This document shows positions 12,501 through 21,977 of a stretch of DNA of 64,000 bases, one piece after another; the stretch's first letter is position 1; each line of letters opens with the position of its first letter. The DNA comes from Siphonodentalium dalli (taxonomy: Eukaryota; Mollusca; Scaphopoda; Gadilida; Siphonodentaliidae), in contig CP136066.1 in assembly GCA_032622095.1 (NCBI GenBank), forward strand, positions 10,687,784-10,751,783, given 5' to 3'. Both the position numbers and the translations under genes were made by a program. The notes under the pieces are model-generated. The model saw only the letters and a program-made list of their open reading frames with translations, was not told the DNA's origin and did no database searches.

Positions 12501-12550
12501 ACACACCCACACACACACACAGATCTTCCAAAATATATAATAGATAACCA
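11505..12550 (+). mobile_element. Interspersed repeat 'module A', copy 1
   Basis: The head GACCCGACTTCGTCCGGGC (a short potential hairpin) is followed by ~130-bp repeats built on TTTGACCTTGAAAT and TTTCAAGGTCAAGGTCA, then a CATCGAAATCGGCTCGGCC tail, a CA microsatellite (12469-12522) and CTTCCAAAATATATAATAGA. The same head-repeat-tail order recurs at 18845 and 32981. Open frames of up to 166 codons here exist because the unit is 132 bp, a multiple of three. No transposase or reverse transcriptase is present, so this is a nonautonomous element of unknown class. Its 3' end abuts the piggyBac remnant. Confidence 0.75.
11787..12435 (+). repeat. Tandem array, 130-132 bp units
   Basis: About five units; the CGTTTGACC start falls at 11917, 12049, 12181 and 12312. 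Most units contain a 12-bp inverted repeat, TGACCTTGAAAT / ATTTCAAGGTCA, separated by GACCCG; the first and last are imperfect. The three central units are nearly identical. Confidence 0.85.
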
Positions 12551-12575
12551 TAATCCAGTTAATTGTTCGAAACGT

Positions 12576-14128
12576 TCAACTACAATGATACTTGAAATGG
12601 CAACCGTCCTTACATAGATGAACATTGCAGAGTTTGCAACCAAATACAGTTTCTTTACTTTCTTTTGAGTTCAGATGAACCCGACATCGGCTGTTGCGTC
12701 CCATGTGTGTGGACACGTGTCCGTTTGAGTTTTCTGGTGATATATTGAGGGCACGTGGCTCTTGTGCTTTGCGTTTTTTAGAAGAATATCCTGCAATCAG
12801 TTGATGAGCCAGTTCAATCCTAAAATCCATATGCGTGAACACCTTCTCAGGATTATGTCTCTTTGATGTTTCTTTGAACAAGATGAAACTGTTAACTATT
12901 GATGAATTGGCGACAAACCAGAAGATGTATTTCCATGCTTTTTTCCCTTCGCGACCGAGGAGATACGTCATCCTCAACTGATCATGTTTGTCAACACCAT
13001 TCATGTACTTGTTGTACATGAATATGCTCATCGGCTGAGTCACTTCAAGAATTGATTTTCCCTGGCGCCGATTAGCCATGATATCTGTCGTTGGGTCAGT
13101 CATCGTGCTAAGGGTGAACACTTGTTTCTTGTCCTGCCATACCGTTGCCGTGAGAAATTCGCCATTCTGCCTAGTTTTATAGTCACCTCGATTCATTTTC
13201 TTCAGTCGCTGTAAATCCTTCGGGAATCCTTTCCTGTTCTGCCTAACGGTGCCACACGAGTAAAACCCATCGTTTAGTAAGTCCTGCATGAGGTGCACAC
13301 GAGTAAAATAGTTATCAAAGAACAAACAGTAATTTTTGACACACAAATCCGATGACAATGACGTAACCACATCATACCCGAGACCTTTTCCAGACGGTTT
13401 GGAATAATGCTTTCCGAGGTATACTTCAAAGTTTAACAGGTAGGCATTGGTGGCATCGTACATCATCCATATTTTGATCCCTCGTTTTATTGGTTTTGCC
13501 GGCATGTATTGTTTGTAGGAGAGACGTCCCGTCCATTTTATCATTCCTTCGTCGACAGAGATGTATTGCGAAGGCAAGTAACACGATTTCAATGTTGTTA
13601 GTGATGAGTCGATGATGTCGCGAACCTTATATAGTGGATCGTACGAATCTGTCCCTTTAGCAGGTTCGCTCTCTCGGTCACTGACGTGGAAGTATTCTGT
13701 GATTTTTTCAAATCTGCGCCGATTCATAATTTTGCTGATGCCGGCGTTTCCGATGAACTCATCATGTGACCAGTACTGCTTGTATGAGGGAAGGTCATTC
13801 ACACCCATCATGATGTTCATACCGATGTACGCACGAAGTTCTAGTTCCGAAATATCAGTCCAGTATTTATCAGTCTCGCCCTTTTCTTCCATTTTCCACT
13901 TGGCATAGTTGTTAGTATGCCTGTCTATTTCGGCATACTTCGATGGCGAGAACATCAAATTGAAATATTCCAAAGCTGTTGCTGTATCAGTATCGAATTC
14001 ATCTGGTATAACTGCCCCTGTCCTTTGGGTTGAAGTGATACCTTTCGAAGTTTATTTGACCAGCCAATCGGGTTATTATTCAAGCTGCTATCATCGATGG
14101 AGGTCACATTGTCGCTGGTAGCAGGGGC
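12576..14128 (-). pseudogene. piggyBac transposase, main body (DDE domain, Cys-rich tail)
   Basis: This encodes the catalytic body of a cut-and-paste transposase of the piggyBac (DDE_Tnp_1_7) family, which acts in the nucleus and targets TTAA. Family landmarks in order are EYFNLMFSP near the start, SVDEGMIKW (first catalytic Asp), LFFDNYFT (second), MNGVDKHDQL (third-Asp region), and a C-terminal cysteine-rich zinc-binding segment ending CKDGCHFKYHCS. About 465 codons are open from 13973 to the stop at 12576. Upstream, the conserved NPIGWSNKLRKVSLQP lies in another frame, followed by TGAVIPDEFDTDTATAL in the catalytic frame, so a single-base-type frameshift lies around 14010-14040. The N-terminus lies beyond a 2.1-kb insertion, at 16251-16336. 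All three catalytic aspartates appear intact, which implies fairly recent loss. Confidence 0.9.
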
Positions 14129-14141
14129 GGTTACGTAGCGT

Positions 14142-14412
14142 TTTTCCGAAGACCCATAACTCCGAAGGTCCGATTCTCCGAAGGTCAGATTCTCCGACGC
14201 CACGATTCTCCGAAAGCCCATAACTCCGAAGTCCCGATTCTCTGAAATCCCATAACTCCGAAGACCCATAACTCCGAAAGCCCATAACTCCGAAGGCCTA
14301 TAACTCCGAAAGCCCATAACTCCGAAGGCCTATAACTCCGAACGCCCATAACTCCGAAGGTCTATAACTCCGAAGGGCCGATTCTCCGAAGGTCCGATTC
14401 TCCGAAGATCAT
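14142..14412 (+). repeat. Left arm 16-bp tandem array
   Basis: About 17 units alternate between a CGATTCTCCGAAGG type and a CATAACTCCGAAGG type. Frames translating to repeated 'SELWAFG' are by-products of the array. Confidence 0.85.
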
Positions 14413-14892
14413 GTTTTATCGCTTATTAAATAGTGTACAGTCCAGTGGCGGTGTCAATGGGGCCCTAGAGAAGACCGCCCCCCCCCAAAAAAACATGTCA
14501 AGTGTCATGTAAACGTCCGGAAATCCGTCCTAGGCATTCAAATATTCAGTGTTCCTGCACAGGGGAGCCCCCGGACCAACGATTGGGGGCGACCCCTCCC
14601 ATGCATGCGCTCCCCAAATTAGGCCTTCGTGATATGCTTTCGGCATATCATATGCATGATATATCCCCCACATATCCCCCACATATGCTAATTAATGTAC
14701 ACCCCTACATGGGAAATCTGGCTCCGCCACTGGTGTGCACCGGGTATATCATAACGAAACGCTGCAAGAATGTCAGAGTAGCCTAACATGCACAGGGGCG
14801 AACGGGGCAGAACTCGCCTTTTTTCTGGCGACTGAAAATACTTCAAAGAAATGCGTTCTGTTTGATCTCGGGATGCTGACGTTACACTTTAC

Positions 14893-15042
14893 GGGACGTA
14901 ACTCTATAGGTTGAAGAACCCCCCTACTGGCCTCTAGAACCTAACGGTTCCGCCCAGTGCACAACATATATGGTTCTTCACCGTTATGTTCTATAGAGGG
15001 GGTTCTCCAATCCATATATAGGGTTACGTCCCGTATAACGCT
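14893..15042. mobile_element. Small MITE-like inverted repeat nested in the foldback element
   Basis: Arms of about 55 bp (TTACGGGACGTAAC at the left, GTTACGTCCCGTA at the right, with matching GAAC CCCC and TCTAGAAC / GTTCTATAGA blocks inside) enclose a short loop. This is a third nesting level: a MITE in a foldback element in piggyBac. Confidence 0.65.
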
Positions 15043-15242
15043 ATTCTGGGTCGAATATACTGTAACACATGTGTAACATGCGGCATGTGAAGAATCAAAT
15101 GGTTCTACGGGTGACTTTTGGAGGTAAAAATGGTGGTCTAATACCGTTTGGAATTTCACAATTCTTAGAGTGTATTGATAAGTATGGAATGCGCGTATGG
15201 TTATATTTTGTATAGAACATGTACATGTAGATAATATATCCC

Positions 15243-15365
15243 CCCCTGGAATCCGGAATCCAGCTTCTAATTTACCATGGAATCCGGCGTCCAGCTTCAA
15301 ATTGACGTCTGGAATCCGGCGTACGGGTCCAAAATGGGTGGAATCCGGCGTACGAAAAGGGGGGA
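15243..15365 (+). repeat. Short degenerate GGAATCCGGCGT repeats
   Basis: Four or five occurrences of TGGAATCCGGCGT(A/C)C-like words at roughly 30-bp intervals inside the foldback element. Confidence 0.5.
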
Positions 15366-15922
15366 AAGGGCCCTCATATATTGGAAACGTTAACTATGTA
15401 TTATAATAAGGTGATATCTACACCATCAGTAGTGTGCGACAAGCCTTAATTTTCCACAGAATGCTTAAATTTATGAAAGAAAAACAATTATTTTGCCACA
15501 ATGTACGTCTTAATACAATTAACATGATTAAACTGTGCACATCTGACTGCATTGGGGTGATTTGATGCAATCAGGTTCATTTTATATATGAAAAAGGACA
15601 AGTTCTTCCCCGTTCACCCCTGTACATTTTACTCTGGCATCTCATGGGCCAACGTAATGTTATAGTATATGGTGTATAGTCAGTGGCGGGCCAGGATTCC
15701 CATTTAGGTGGGGGGGGGGGGGTAGGAAAATTTTGAATATTTTGATGCCCCATGAACGATTTCCGGGCGTTTACATGACATTGGACATGTTTTGGTAGGG
15801 GCCCATATTGTCTGAAATAGCAAGTAGAGGTTTAATGGGGGCAGTAGGAATTTTGGGACCCCTTGGCTTCGCCACTGGACTGTACACTATTTAGTAAACG
15901 ATAATACCCCGATAAAACAAAA

Positions 15923-16237
15923 TCTTCGGAGAATCGGACCTTCGGAGAATCGGACCTTCGGAGTTATGGGCCGTCGGAGAATCGGGCCTTCGGAGTTATA
16001 GATCTTCGGAGAATCGGCCCTTCGGAGTTATAGGTCTTCGGAGTTATAGGTCTTCGGAAAATCGGCCCTTCGGAGTTATGGGCTTTCGGAGAATCGGATC
16101 TTCGGAGTTATGGGCCGTCGGAGAATCGGGTCTTCGGAGTTGTGGGCTTTCGGAGAATCGGATCTTCGGAGTTATGGGCCGTCGGAGAATCGGGTCTTCG
16201 GAGTTGTGGGCCTTCGCAGTAATAGGTCTTCGGAAAA
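15923..16237 (-). repeat. Right arm 16-bp tandem array (inverted)
   Basis: About 20 units of CTTCGGAGAATCGGAC / CTTCGGAGTTATGGGC type, the reverse complement of the left arm. The order of variants differs between the arms, so the arrays have rearranged since the arms formed. Confidence 0.85.
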
Positions 16238-16250
16238 TCGGTCTGACACC

Positions 16251-16336
16251 GCAGGGGCAGAGTAATCGTCGTCTGAATCTTCTGATGACGAGGAACCGCA
16301 ATCTCCGCTAAAATCGCTATCATCTCCCATTAACAT
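16251..16336 (-). pseudogene. piggyBac transposase, detached N-terminus
   Basis: The ATG at 16336 (minus strand) opens a short frame, MLMGDDSDFSGDCGSSSSED then SDDDYSAPA. This is the acidic, serine-rich N-terminus typical of piggyBac-family transposases. An in-frame TAG lies just upstream, which fixes the start. The frame runs into the foldback-like insert. The 8-base GCAGGGGC at 16251-16258 also occurs at 14121-14128, and reading on from that second copy keeps the same codon phase into TSDNVTSIDDSS, which directly precedes the conserved NPIGW segment. I infer that the two parts were once contiguous. Confidence 0.85.
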
Positions 16337-16589
16337 GTCGATCACTTGCTATTTCGAAAATGTTGCAGCCATGTTGTTCGTAAATACTTAGAATGGTACC
16401 ACTGATGTCTGTCCCCAATATAAACCCCAAGTAACACAGCATGTGTCGCGCGCGATGCACACGGTGCCACGTTTATTGTTATTAGATAGGCAAATAACGA
16501 GTTGACATAACCGGGTGGTCTCGATTAGAAACTAGCGGGGGGCATAGGGGCGAACTCATTAGTACAGTCTGGGCCTAGTGTGGCGCTCT

Positions 16590-16720
16590 AGAGCGCTTGT
16601 GGGGAAGTCTGGTAACGCGCTCTTATGCGCTTCTAGGGATATGTTGCGAGGCGTCCACATGCGCTTATGGGGAAATAGTGCAAAAGCGTCCAGGGACGCT
16701 TATGGGGAGTAAAGAGTTAA
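16590..16720 (-). repeat. piggyBac terminal and subterminal repeats
   Basis: Four or more variants of GCGCTT(A/G)TGGGGA occur at about 16595, 16628, 16661 and 16697, the last forming the terminus next to TTAA. In piggyBac elements such end-proximal repeats serve as transposase-binding and cleavage sites; that role is inferred here from position and repetition. Confidence 0.7.
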
Positions 16721-17010
16721 ATCAAAATTTAGAAAAACTAACGCCATTATACACCAAATCCGGGCACCAAAATTAACGGACGTGATGGACGTGTCGTGGG
16801 CTGTTCAGAATAGTAAACCTTCGGAATAGCGAACCTTCGGAATAGAGACATGTCGCCGTCCATACGTACTGACGTGATCATATATCCCAAGTTGGCCGGA
16901 AATACAGGCACTCCCATGAAACATACATTTGATTTATCATTTTATAGATGGACGTACGTGTTTTGGGTTGTCCATACGTACTGACGTAATCATATTACTG
17001 GAAAGATTAG

Positions 17011-17320
17011 TGGAATCTACCAGCACAGCACGTGACCATCTATCGTCGCATGACTGGAATCTACCAGCACAGCACGTGTCCATCTCACAAAAAGTCGCTG
17101 ACTTATCGTCGCGTGACTGGTATCTACCAGCACAGCACGTGTCCATCTCACCAAAAGTCGCTGACTTATCGTCGCGTGACTGGAATCTACCAGCGCACAT
17201 GACATGCGTGGCCATCTCACAAAACGTAACTGACTTATCGTCGCGTGACTGGAATCTACCAGCACAGATGACATACGTGGTCATCTCAACAAAAGACACT
17301 GGCTTATCGTCAGCGACAAC
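17011..17320. repeat. Codon-periodic tandem repeat, 63/63/69 bp
   Basis: CTGGAATCTACCAG starts at 17054, 17117, 17180 and 17249 (CTGGTAT in the second), preceded by a partial unit at about 17011. Each unit carries CACGTG or a relative, plus ACTTATCGTCGCGTGA. Spacings are multiples of three, so frames stay open on both strands (plus 16929-17330; minus 16937-17323). On the minus strand the peptide unit is approximately CAGRFQSRDDKSVTFCEM. A single unit in the same context occurs in the dispersed copy at 36862-37190. Confidence 0.8.
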
Positions 17321-17590
17321 CAAAAGGTGATATGTCCATTTTGACGCGAAAATGAGATTTTGATATTGTTCGAAACGGAAGAAATGTTTCTTTCAATATA
17401 GCTATCCAACGCGTGTCCATGAATGGTAGTTTGCCCGTAATATGAAATGAAACATGGTCCTATCTCCAAAATGATTATATTCTGTTTGGACCAGAGGGTT
17501 CCATCTCCTGGTCCAATGGGTACCCGTGATTTAATCACATGGTCAAATATCAACCAATGGCTGCAAGTATTTTTCAATCGGAAAGTGTGA
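17290..17590 (-). repeat. Dispersed block, copy 1 (possible decayed coding sequence)
   Basis: The reverse complement aligns to 36862-37190 over about 300 bases at high identity (roughly 85-90% by eye). On the minus strand both copies translate to a shared peptide including LEIGPCFI, QTTIHGHALDSYIER and FSRQNGHITFWLS. In copy 1 a one-base difference just after TFWLS breaks continuity with the tandem SRDDKS repeats; in copy 2 the frame runs on into SRDDNSVSF. I recognise no domain. It may be a once-coding multicopy family or merely a conserved noncoding repeat. Confidence 0.6.
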
Positions 17591-18840
17591 AGAGGTGAAC
17601 AGTTATTTCAGCGCGTTTATTGACCGTTTTGTTTCATATTAATTTTAATATGACCCCGTTGACTTCGTTATTTAAGTCCATCAACGTACATTGTATATCT
17701 TTTTCAAAATTTGGCGTATGTCGTGCGTAGCAAAAATAAGTCATTTGTCGTGTTATTGACTCGTATACACAAACATTATTTTTATTTTCACAATGGAGAT
17801 AGAACATTGTGGCCCTGCGAAATTTACCAAAGAAATTCCCCTTTTTGTCGAATATGGAGATAGAACCTTTTTTGGTCTAATTCTACTATGCTTTCGTGTA
17901 CAGTTACATGGAGATAACATTATATTCTGAATTAAATGTGCTTTGTTCGCTCACATGATTGCCAAACTTGTTATTCGTATGGTATGAAATACAGGCATAG
18001 GAGTGTACTTTCCACTGCACCCCGTGGGAGAATTATCTTGTTGCCCAAACAGGTCAGAATTTGTTATCATCTGCCCCCACATTATATATTATAACATCAA
18101 TAATAGAAATATCACAAATAACAATCCAACATTCTTATTTCCCTCTTGACTGAGTGTTGGTTGTTATCGGTTGAATCACCATACAGTCCCTCTTGACTGA
18201 ATTAGATATTGCACAGAAACATAGTCCATGCGATTGTATGTAGAGCCATTCATGGATATGTCTCAGACCCAAAATGGTCACTCTTAAATGTCAAATACGG
18301 GAGTTTGTGGTTCTCAATTATGATATTTGGTATATCAAATAAAACTTCAGTAGTAAATATCGTTTGTATCATGTAACTAGTCATATCATGAAATAAGCCA
18401 TCAAGACCACTGACATTTCGTCGACGGTTTCTAAAATGTTGCATCACCCGATAAAGAGAATTATGTGTTACACAGAAAACAATATCACGAGTTAACGCAC
18501 CTTGTAATAGCCTCCCATAAATTTGCTACAATGGCCAGTTATGCGACTAGTTTAAAACAGGAATTACTTTTAATATGCCCAATTTTACCAATATAGCTAG
18601 GCTATGGAATTGTTTTGATTGTAATTATAGAGCTGCTATATGGGTCATATATACCTTGGCATTGTCAAGATGGCTGCACAGAGGGTAAATCACAATTTAT
18701 ATTGCACGATTGCGCGTAGAAACCACTAATGGGGTCATTGCGTGTCGCCACAGTTAGGTGTATATTTGGTACAAATGCATCTCTTATTTGTACCCAGCAT
18801 GACCTTTGCGGTGTTTTGGAAACTCAGATTGTATATAGTT
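17591..18840. other. No feature recognised
   Basis: No coding, RNA or repeat structure was identified. Short frames (for example minus 18250-18447) look random. Confidence 0.4.
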
Positions 18841-18844
18841 ACTA

Positions 18845-19597
18845 GCTGGTGGACCCGACTTCGTCCGGGCTGTTTCCCCTCTGCTTTTCGGCGAATTGCG
18901 CAATTTGACCTTGAATTGTCCATTTGAAGGTCAAGGTCAGGTGGGGTCACGATTTGACCCGTCCAAAACACTGCCCGGACAAAAGTACCCTCCATCCGGT
19001 TTTACCCGATTTGACCTTGAATTGATCATTCTGAAGGTCAAGGTTAGGTCGGGTCACGATTTGACCCCTCCAAAACACTCAGTGGACAAAAGTAACACTA
19101 TGTATCTGCCGGACAAAAGTACCCGTCGAAATCCATCCGGTTTTACCCGATTTGACCTCGAATTGATCATTTTGAAGGTCAATGTCAGGTCGGGGTCGCG
19201 ACTCGACCCGTCCAACACACTCAGTGAACAAAAGTAACCCTACGTATCAAATTTCGTCGAAATCCCATCAAAATTCGCGATTTGACCTTGAATTGACCCG
19301 ATTTCAAGGTCAAGGTCACGTCGCACGGGCAAACGAATAGGCTTACGACACTTCCCATACGAAAGTATCCACAGACACTAATTTTCATCAAAATCTCGCG
19401 ATACTCGGGCGTTTGACCTTGAAATGACCCGATTTCAAGGTCAAGGTCACGTCGCAAATTAACAGACCCATGCCACTCCCCGGCCGAAAGTACCCCCACA
19501 TACCAAGATTCATCGAAATCGGCTCGGCCGTTTTCGAGGCCATCGCGAACACACACACACACCCTCACAGACAGATCTTCCAAAATATATAATAGAC
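18845..19597 (+). mobile_element. Interspersed repeat 'module A', copy 2
   Basis: It has the same head (GACCCGACTTCGTCCGGGC at about 18854), the same GACCTTGAATTG / GAAGGTCAAGGTCA repeats, the same CATCGAAATCGGCTCGGCC-type tail, a CA-rich stretch (about 19548-19563) and the same end, CTTCCAAAATATATAATAGA then CTAG. It is followed at once by module B, as at the 32981 copy. Confidence 0.8.
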
Positions 19598-20408
19598 TAG
19601 CCGATGAGCCCGACGTTGTCCGGGCTATTCAAAAACCAAATTTCAAGTCGATAGCTCTACCCAGCCCGACGTTGTCGGGGCTATTCAAAAACCAAATTTC
19701 AAGTCGATAGCTCTACCCGTTTTCGAGATCTGGTGTGCGCATGCGCGAAGCTGGCGTCGCACGGGCTCGCGACCCGATAAAATTCGTATCCGGGGCAAGA
19801 TACATTCACATACCAAATTTCAAGTCGATAGCTCCACCCGTTTCCGATATATCGTCTGCGCATGCGCGAAGCTGGCATCGCACGGGCTCCGCGACCCGAT
19901 AAAATTCGTATCCGGGGCAAGATACATTCACATAGCAAATTTCAAGTCGATAGCTCCACCCGTTTCCGATATCTCGTCTGCGCATGCGCGAAGCTGGCGT
20001 CGCACGGGCTCGGCGACCCGATAAAATACGTATCCGGGGCAAGATACATTCACATACCAAATTTCAAGTCGATAGCTCCACCCGTTTCCGAGATCTGGTC
20101 TGCGCATGCGCGAAGCTGGCGTCACACGGGCTCGGCGACCCGATAAAATTCGTATCCGGGGCAAGATACATTCACATAGCAAATTTCAAGTCGATAGCTC
20201 CACCCGTTTCCGAGATCTCGTCTGCGCATGCGCTGCACGGGGGCCGCACGGGCTCGCCAATACGACAACGTCCACCGCCTGGTCAAACTACACACACGTA
20301 CCAAGTTTCGTCCCGATCGGTCGAGAATCGTAGATTTTTATAAATGACAAACAAACAGACAAACATACAGACAGACAGACAGAGGTCTTCAAAATATATA
20401 TGAGATAG
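19598..20408 (+). mobile_element. Interspersed repeat 'module B', copy 1, 122-bp array
   Basis: The head GAGCCCGACGTTGTCCGGGC occurs twice (about 19607 and 19660). It is followed by about four units of exactly 122 bp (CCCGATAAAAT at 19773, 19895, 20017 and 20139), each with AAATTTCAAGTCGATAGCTC, TGCGCATGCGC and CGCACGGGCTC. The tail has GTACCAAGTTTCGTCCCGAT, a GACAGACAGACAG run and TCTTCAAAATATATATGAGA. Overlapping long frames on both strands are repeat by-products; a 122-bp period is not a multiple of three. Confidence 0.8.
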
Positions 20409-21970
20409 ATCGGCGACATAACTGTTAGAGGGGTATACATTTATGTAACACCACACAAAACGGTAATGTCAAACGCAATTTGTTGAACTTGCAAGTGCAC
20501 TCATTCTTTAACAAATGTATGACACTACTAAAGGAAAATAAATCGGATATCAAAAGAATGTTTCGGTGGATGCCCACCATTGACAAAGAATATTATGAAG
20601 TGATTGTCTGTGTAAAGAGACGAATTATTTCGGAAATGCAATGTGTGCGTACAATTGAAATATGTATTTCGTTTAATTTCTAGTTTTGTAATGTAGAATG
20701 TCAAACATCGCATCCCAAATGGTCGGCAGATATAACATTCCATACAGGTGGCGGGAAAATATAATTGACTAGCGAGAATGTTTATTCCACAGACATTTTT
20801 TCGGGCGACAGTCCCGTCTGTGTCGTTTAGCTGTTATCTCATATTCCGTGATATTATTCCACTATTCGTGCATAACAATTCATTCTTGGTATCAACTGAA
20901 ATAATTATATTCTAATTAACATTAAACTGATTCTCATCAAACATCCGGTCTTTTATTTTAAGTTTAGTTTGTGATTGAATGGCGTTGTTTGACGGTTTAC
21001 AATCTAAACATATCCAACAATCATGTATTTATTCGCATAAATAAATTCGAAATCTGTATTTTTCGGGACACTGATTCCGGTGTGTTCCATTTAAGGGGGA
21101 GACGCACATTTTGCATAAATACAGCCAAAAATGGCAAGAGATTTTCAACAATGAATTTTTCTGGACCTATTTGTCAAAAAATCTTGAGTTTCCCATATTA
21201 TCATCTGCATAGTAAACAGAATCTGAGCAATTATGAAGAGACAACAAAAACAATGTATTTGAATACATTTGAAGATTAAAAATATTATTGATTTTTTTGT
21301 CCCTTTTGGTACCAAGAACTGCTAGAATTATTAATAATTTCACAAAAAGCTCCAATTACCAAATAGCTTATTTTCATGGCTCTATGAGAGGAGGCTTCAT
21401 GTTTATCATAATATTTCGTTAGATATTTAATTGCACAATACAGCATTATATGATTCTTTGTCGGCAAATGTTATGTTCCAGTTAGCCTATAGTTAGGGCA
21501 ATATTATTATGTTTGGTTAACATGCTTTTACATGTATTATATTGATAAGGCTATGTTTAAGCGCTTGGATAAATTGTTCGTGGTGATTATTATTTTATTC
21601 TGTTCAGGGATCTGGTATTTAGATCCTTGATAACACCATATGATTTATCAATTGTTCTATAATCATCGCAATATATTTTAGAGGATAGAATGTTAAAATT
21701 GTTTAAGAATTGTACAAGTGTTTAAATGTGAGGAATATTTATATTGCGACCGTTGTCACTTTTAGTTCTATTTTTGTCTTATGTTGCATATATAACATCA
21801 GTATGGGTACACATCATGATTGTGCAGGCATTTAGTCATATAACATCATATGGTGTCAAAGTAATATGAACGGAAACATGAATAAATATACACTAGTAAT
21901 ATAACTTTACCAAAGCAACATGTAAAGAGATGAGACGTAAACTTTCTGTAGTTCCACATGTAACTGTGCT
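20409..21970. other. No feature recognised
   Basis: A/T-rich sequence without identifiable genes or repeats. The frame at 20971-21279 has no known domain. Confidence 0.4.
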
Positions 21971-21977
21971 ACTCACA

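Larger units (their letters stand above)
14129..16250. mobile_element. Foldback-like element inserted in the piggyBac transposase
   Basis: The insert has long inverted arms made of short tandem repeats: units of about 16 bp (CCGATTCTCCGAAGGT / CCCATAACTCCGAAGG) at the left and their reverse complement at the right. The arms continue inward with inverted non-tandem sequence (AAATAGTGTACAGTCCAGTG at about 14425 and, inverted, about 15880; ACATGTC...TGTCATGTAAACG at about 14494 and, inverted, about 15770). The outermost ends share TTTTCCGAAGACC. GCAGGGGC flanks both sides (14121-14128, 16251-16258), an 8-bp target duplication. Tandem repeats within long inverted arms are the hallmark of Foldback-type elements. 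The interior (about 14530-15755) has no transposase I recognise. TSDs of 8 bp are known from hAT and P elements, so a hAT-driven nonautonomous origin is possible. Confidence 0.8.
12559..16720 (-). mobile_element. piggyBac-family transposon, disrupted
   Basis: A piggyBac-type transposase runs on the minus strand, so the element's 5' end is at the right. The right terminus ends at TTAA (16717-16720), preceded in element orientation by CTCTTTACTCCCCATAAGCG and several further GCGCTTATGGGGA-type subterminal repeats. At the left, a TTAA lies at 12559-12562, only 13 bases beyond the stop codon, and no matching inverted repeat is visible, so the 3' end is truncated or replaced by module A. The element carries a foldback-like insertion (14129-16250) and a frameshift, so it is presumably immobile. 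Confidence 0.8.

Noticed and set aside
12559-12562. TTAA as the intact left end of piggyBac
   Set aside because: Only 13 bases separate it from the stop codon and no inverted match to the right terminus is present. Used as a provisional boundary only.
12455-12643. Small frames across CA-rich sequence (Thr-His and Val-Cys runs), as also near 34350-34780
   Set aside because: They are translations of microsatellites.
19598-19625. Hammerhead ribozyme in the module B head (CCGATGAG followed by a GC stem)
   Set aside because: The GAAA box expected after stem II is absent (the stem is followed by TATTCAAAA), and no cleavage-site helix could be paired.
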